Assembly (NCBI GenBank): GCA_009664345.1
Contig: CP043547.1
Coordinates: 1,612,001 to 1,676,000 of the forward strand
Origin: Planctomycetales bacterium 10988
GTDB taxonomy: Bacteria > Planctomycetota > Planctomycetia > Pirellulales > Pb10988
Reading direction: 5' to 3'
DNA length: 64,000 nucleotides
Shown: one piece after another, positions 60,150 through 64,000 of the stretch
How positions within the stretch are numbered: position 1 is the stretch's first letter
Layout: each line of letters opens with the position of its first letter
The notes under the pieces: model-generated
Databases searched by the model: none
The model's input: only the letters and a program-made list of their open reading frames with translations
Told to the model about the DNA's origin: nothing
Program-made: the position numbers and the translations under genes

Positions 60150-63074
60150 ATGCCAAGGAACCTTTGGCGCACCCTCCCAGCAACCGTATGTCAGATTGAT
60201 CCATGCGGAACGAAACGGTTCCCAGCTTGCATCTCTTCTCCACTTTGTATCATTTTTATTTTCTATTTATTTTGTTGCCTGGTCTTCCATACTCCTGTCA
60301 TTTTCGGGGAGTATGGTTTTGCCTATCGAGATGCGGCTCACTTTTATTATCCCCTCTGGCAACTTGTGCATGAAGAGTGGGAAGCAGGCCGGGTTCCTCT
60401 CTGGAATCCTTATGAAAACGGCGGTAGTTCTTTAGTTGGAAATCCAACAGCCGCTGTCTATTATCCAGGGCAACTTTTCTTTTTCCTGCCTTTATCTTAT
60501 GGAAAAGCTTTTTCACTTTACTTGGTGCTCCATCATTTCTGGGCCATGGCAAGTGTGGCGATGCTCGCTAGAAAATGGAACCGATCTCTTACGGCTTCGG
60601 CCTTGGCGGGTTTAAGTTACGGCCTTGGCGGGCATGTTCTTTTTCAAGTCTATAATCCGATCTTTTTAATCGGGGCAGCTTGGCTTCCGTGGATGCTTTA
60701 TTCCGGTGAACGCTTACTGACAAAAAATAAAGTTTGCTATCTTCCATGGTTAACCCTTTTCACTTCCTTGATGATTCTCGGTGGCGACCCGCAATCCGCC
60801 TATTTAGGCGGTCTCTGTTTAGCCGTCTTCTGGCTGTTAATATTTTTTAGAGATAGAAAGCTAAACAAAGTTTCTCTACATGATTCTAAAGTTGAGAAAC
60901 CTTCTTGGAAGAAAAAGTTATTCAACAGTTCCCTCCTAAAACTCATCGGGGCAGCGGGATTAACACTCGGTTGTGTTTATCCACAAATCCAAGCGACGCG
61001 AGAAATCTCTACCAATACCACAAGGGCAGAAACGAGGGTTCCGCGTAGCATCTATGAGCTTGTTAAGTTCGATCAAAAAAGTCTTCTTCCTGAAAAAGAA
61101 CTCGATTGGTACGATGGTTTTCTTGATCACCCTCAGGCGAGTCAACATCGAAGGCAGATCTATTTATTTAGTATCGGTCCTTGGAGATTGCCGGAGTTCA
61201 TCTGGCCGAATTTGTTTGGCAGACCGTTCCCTATTCATAGTCGATGGCTGGCGCGAATGCCTTCCGAAAGTGAAACGTGGGTGCCAAGTTATTATCTTGG
61301 TTTATTCCCTTTCATCTTGGGCATCTCGGTCTTTCATCTAAGAAGAGGAAATATACTAAAACGATGGGCCTGTTGGATTCTATTACTAGGAAGTTTTGCT
61401 TGCTTGGGTGAATACGGCCTTGGTTGGTTATTCAGAGAACTTTATCATTGGATACTTTTTCTTTGGCCTACACTACTTGAATCGTCACAATCTGACACTT
61501 CTTCTTGGCCGATTGGCCCGGCATTCGGTGGCGTTTACTGGGCGATGACTGTTCTTCTTCCGCTGTTTGTTCAATTCCGCTTTCCTGCTAAATGTTTTCT
61601 GTTGGTCGCCTGGGCCTTTGCCTTCCTTACTGCTTGGGGGTGGGATTCACTTACTCGCCAACAACGAAAAAGTACTTTTTATATTTTAGGAACTATTTGC
61701 TTTTTAAGTATTGTAGTAGCTTCTGTATTCTGGTTCTCTTTTAATCATTGGAAAAACTGGATAGAGGCAATCCACCCCAATTTACTCTATGGACCTTTTC
61801 AACAAGATGCTGCCTTGGCAGATCTATCTTGGTCGTTGTGTCAGACATTTCTTTTGAGTCTTTGCTTGTTGATGATTGTTTCTTTGGTTATATACCAAAA
61901 TACTTTCCTACGTTATAAAAAACAAAAGTGGATATCGGCCCTTGTTGTCGGGATCTGTTTTCTGGATCTGACACTTGCCAATCATTGGATGATCCAAGTC
62001 GCACCGTTAAAGTGTTGGGAAACCACTTCCCAACTGTCAGATGCGATGCAAACAGAAAAGCCTTTTCGCTTTATGCGTCCTCCAAATTGGTTTCCTCCAC
62101 AATTTACCCAGACGAGTTCTCCAAAGCGGATTCAAGAAGGGCTTGATTGGGATCGGCAAAGTTTGTTACCCAAATATAACCAACTCGACAGTGTAGAAGT
62201 TTTGCAATCCGTCGGAACTTTTTCAGATCGCGAGTTTCAAGAACTTTTCATTCTAACAAGACAGACGAATGCGGAATCAAATTCTTCTACTTATCTGCAA
62301 CCGAGGCGGCTCTTGGATGCGTGGAATGTTCACTATTTCATTGTGCCTGGGAATTGGTCGGAGGAAGACCCGTTGCGTTCTACGGTTGGATTGCGGCATG
62401 ACTGGCGTTCGCAAGTTCCATCTGCTGATGAAAAAACGCCACTCGGTTCCCCCACGGCTGAAGTGATTCCTTGGCAAACCTTAGAAAAAGCTAAGCTCTG
62501 GGGTGTGCAAATTCTTGAAAATCCTTCTGCATTTGAAAGAGCTTGGCTTGTGCATGAGACCGTTTCGATTCCTCCACGCGATCCTCAAGATCGAAAGACT
62601 TTTCGAAAATGGTCTTTGGCGATGCGATTTCCTGCCCAAGATGGCATTGATCTCCAAAGGACTGCCCTGGTAGAGGAGATAGATAACCCTCAACCCGGTA
62701 CTTCTAGAAAGCTGAACCCGTCCAATACTTCAGTAAAGCAAGAGGTTTGCAAGGTGGTGGACTATCAGCCCCAAGAAGTGGTGATTGAGGTTGATCTTCA
62801 AAAGCCAGGGGTGTTGGTTTTGTCGGATCGTTATAATCCACACTGGCAAGCCGAGGTAGAAGGGGAAGGGAAGCGGTGGTCAGCAACGGTGAAACGTTGC
62901 AATCTGTTAATGAAAGGAATCCGTCTACCGGTTGGGAAGTACCACGTCCGTTTCTATTATGGATGGACGGGGTTTTGGAAAGGTTGGGCGATCGCGGGAG
63001 TGAGTTGGCTAGTCGTTATCGGACTCATACTCGTTCGCGGACGGCTTCGATGGCCATCTTTAAGGCATCGGTAA
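60150..63074 (+). CDS. YfhO-type large membrane protein
   Basis: A 974-residue protein with about twelve membrane helices in the first two thirds and a large outside domain at the end. The beginning, with FHTPVIFGEYGFAYRDAAHFY and an Asp-Ala-His after the first helix, then PLWNPYENGGSSLVGNPTAAVYYPGQ, resembles the YfhO/GT-C glycosyltransferase fold, in which an Asp in the first loop is catalytic. YfhO proteins in Bacillus help glycosylate lipoteichoic acid; in a planctomycete the acceptor must be different, for example surface polysaccharide or protein. The C-terminal part of about 300 residues carries a beta-rich domain with DRYNPHWQAEVEGEGK and PVGKYHVRFYY, as in other YfhO-type proteins. 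Its 3' end overlaps the FHA gene on the other strand by 50 bases. Confidence 0.88.
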   Translation: MPRNLWRTLPATVCQIDPCGTKRFPACISSPLCIIFIFYLFCCLVFHTPVIFGEYGFAYRDAAHFYYPLWQLVHEEWEAGRVPLWNPYENGGSSLVGNPTAAVYYPGQLFFFLPLSYGKAFSLYLVLHHFWAMASVAMLARKWNRSLTASALAGLSYGLGGHVLFQVYNPIFLIGAAWLPWMLYSGERLLTKNKVCYLPWLTLFTSLMILGGDPQSAYLGGLCLAVFWLLIFFRDRKLNKVSLHDSKVEKPSWKKKLFNSSLLKLIGAAGLTLGCVYPQIQATREISTNTTRAETRVPRSIYELVKFDQKSLLPEKELDWYDGFLDHPQASQHRRQIYLFSIGPWRLPEFIWPNLFGRPFPIHSRWLARMPSESETWVPSYYLGLFPFILGISVFHLRRGNILKRWACWILLLGSFACLGEYGLGWLFRELYHWILFLWPTLLESSQSDTSSWPIGPAFGGVYWAMTVLLPLFVQFRFPAKCFLLVAWAFAFLTAWGWDSLTRQQRKSTFYILGTICFLSIVVASVFWFSFNHWKNWIEAIHPNLLYGPFQQDAALADLSWSLCQTFLLSLCLLMIVSLVIYQNTFLRYKKQKWISALVVGICFLDLTLANHWMIQVAPLKCWETTSQLSDAMQTEKPFRFMRPPNWFPPQFTQTSSPKRIQEGLDWDRQSLLPKYNQLDSVEVLQSVGTFSDREFQELFILTRQTNAESNSSTYLQPRRLLDAWNVHYFIVPGNWSEEDPLRSTVGLRHDWRSQVPSADEKTPLGSPTAEVIPWQTLEKAKLWGVQILENPSAFERAWLVHETVSIPPRDPQDRKTFRKWSLAMRFPAQDGIDLQRTALVEEIDNPQPGTSRKLNPSNTSVKQEVCKVVDYQPQEVVIEVDLQKPGVLVLSDRYNPHWQAEVEGEGKRWSATVKRCNLLMKGIRLPVGKYHVRFYYGWTGFWKGWAIAGVSWLVVIGLILVRGRLRWPSLRHR

Positions 63075-63672
63075 TTTCATGCTTTCCAATGCCAGTATGG
63101 GAGGAGCGGTATTCATTGATCGCATCCCAAATGACGTTCATCAGCTCTTCTTCAGAACCAGAGAGTAATCGATGGGCTTCCGGAGCAGGGGCGGGAGCAA
63201 CTTTCGTGGCGGATTCGGCGGCCTTCTGTTCGCGTTCTTTGCGAGCCATCGCCATTGCTTCGCGAATCTGGGCAATCTCGTTATCGGTTGCCAGTCGGGT
63301 GTAGGTAACTTCCGTTGGATCAGAACCATCGGCCAGCAAATCGCGGGCGGAATCGAGCAAATTCCCTTTATCTTCGACATTGTTCTCTAGCTGAACATTA
63401 AATCGGAGCCCCCCGACACTGAGTTCGTCATCATTTTTCAGAAAGCTACCGTTAACGAGTTGCTTTCGATTGACGTAAGTGCCGTTGGAACTGCCGAGAT
63501 CGAAAACCGTTACTTCATTTTGATCCCGAACGATTTCGCAATGCAAACGACTCACACGATTTGAGTTCAGTCGCAAATCACAATGACTTCCACGACCGAT
63601 CACAAATTTCGGTTTGTTGATCGATATTCGTTTCCCGGCAAACTTACCCGAGAGGACCGTTAGATACACCAC
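63025..63672 (-). CDS. FHA-domain protein
   Basis: A 215-residue protein with an N-terminal forkhead-associated domain: VIGRGSHCDLRLNSNRVSRL and FDLGSSNGTYVNRKQL are the phosphothreonine-binding loops (residues 25-75). A charged linker follows, and then a helical C-terminus with LARKEREQKAAESATK and a conserved-looking end ELMNVIWDAINEYRSSHTG. FHA proteins bind phosphothreonine peptides, usually of a Ser/Thr kinase partner; no kinase is in the window. Start is a GTG at 63672 (a second GTG follows directly), with GAGGTGAG in front. It overlaps the convergent YfhO-type gene by 50 bases, in its C-terminal part. Confidence 0.88.
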   Translation of the reverse strand: MVYLTVLSGKFAGKRISINKPKFVIGRGSHCDLRLNSNRVSRLHCEIVRDQNEVTVFDLGSSNGTYVNRKQLVNGSFLKNDDELSVGGLRFNVQLENNVEDKGNLLDSARDLLADGSDPTEVTYTRLATDNEIAQIREAMAMARKEREQKAAESATKVAPAPAPEAHRLLSGSEEELMNVIWDAINEYRSSHTGIGKHEITDALKMAIEAVRERV

Positions 63673-64000
63673 TCACCTCACCATTGACGAACCGAAATCC
63701 TCTGGCAGTCGTCAAGGAAATCATCCCCAAGAGATGACTTCACTAGGAGCCAACGGACAAATCGCACAGGGAACGTGTTCACGAAATCGGGTGATACAAC
63801 AGTGCGAACTGTCCCTAAACTTTTCTATTTTGCAAATTGAAACGGATGAAAATCTTGACAAGAGATTCACCGGGAGAGGTCATTGTTTCTGGAAAAGATC
63901 GATTATGGCCTCCAAAAAACGCCGCCATGAATGTGTCTTTTTCCATCAATTTATTCTACCATACGATCTATCTCCGCTAAGGAAGATTTTACGTCGTCGG
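63673..64000. other. Right-edge 328-base non-coding stretch
   Basis: Upstream region of the FHA gene, and possibly of a gene beyond the window. No frame longer than about 60 codons, RNA gene or repeat is seen. Confidence 0.5.

Overview
The window reads as a chromosomal segment of a planctomycete, probably in or near the Pirellulaceae/Planctomycetaceae. The evidence is the set of lineage-typical families: a DUF1552 protein paired with a large DUF1587/1592/1588-type cytochrome protein (9849-13324), three tandem DUF1559 prepilin-like proteins carrying the GFTLVELLVV start and the H-X9-DG tail (26408-30458), several secreted BD-FAE-type esterases, a giant FG-GAP protein with the LExRxLLT-like N-terminal motif (47656-50517), a small lipoprotein and a 60-residue two-helix protein of kinds I associate with planctomycetes. 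No rRNA, phage or CRISPR is visible.

Layout. 1-4600: small membrane and DUF1801 proteins, a secreted esterase, and an RNA-rich island in which a tRNA-Phe-like gene and three tRNA-Arg genes (anticodons CCG, TCG, GCG) surround a slipin-type SPFH protein, ending with a MarR regulator. 4880-15600: degradation and transport, with four more alpha/beta hydrolases, a SulP permease, the DUF1552/DUF1592 operon and a two-domain GNAT protein. 15840-22180: a variable, AT-rich region with a DUF1963 gene broken by an in-frame TGA, a CPA2 antiporter, an orphan 264-residue protein, an intact IS5-type insertion sequence and an array of small membrane-anchored paralogues, the first of which survives only as a 3' fragment at the IS edge. 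22278-32675: aconitase, a MORN-like protein, the DUF1559 triplet and a tandem pair of two-helix membrane proteins.

32846-47529 is mostly housekeeping: trpE, mcsA and mcsB (separated by a frameshifted HEPN-like gene), coaD, a class-V aminotransferase, a cobA-hemD fusion, a TPR protein, rpsT, a PyrK-type flavoprotein overlapping a 23S-type pseudouridine synthase, and a cobalamin adenosyltransferase. 47656-64000 holds the FG-GAP surface protein, a rimB-rimK pair, an EF-G-like GTPase, hisH-hisA, a GNAT protein, a CPBP protease, a YfhO-type membrane protein and an FHA protein that converge with a 50-base overlap.

The most unusual points are the tRNA-Arg trio with a GCG anticodon and non-standard core bases, the membrane-paralogue array cut by an IS, the McsA/McsB split by a HEPN-like gene carrying two compensating homopolymer frameshifts, and a perfect 17-bp-arm palindrome at 50741-50776. 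No complete new multi-gene defence or biosynthetic system is demonstrated; the paralogue array is the best candidate for an undescribed one.
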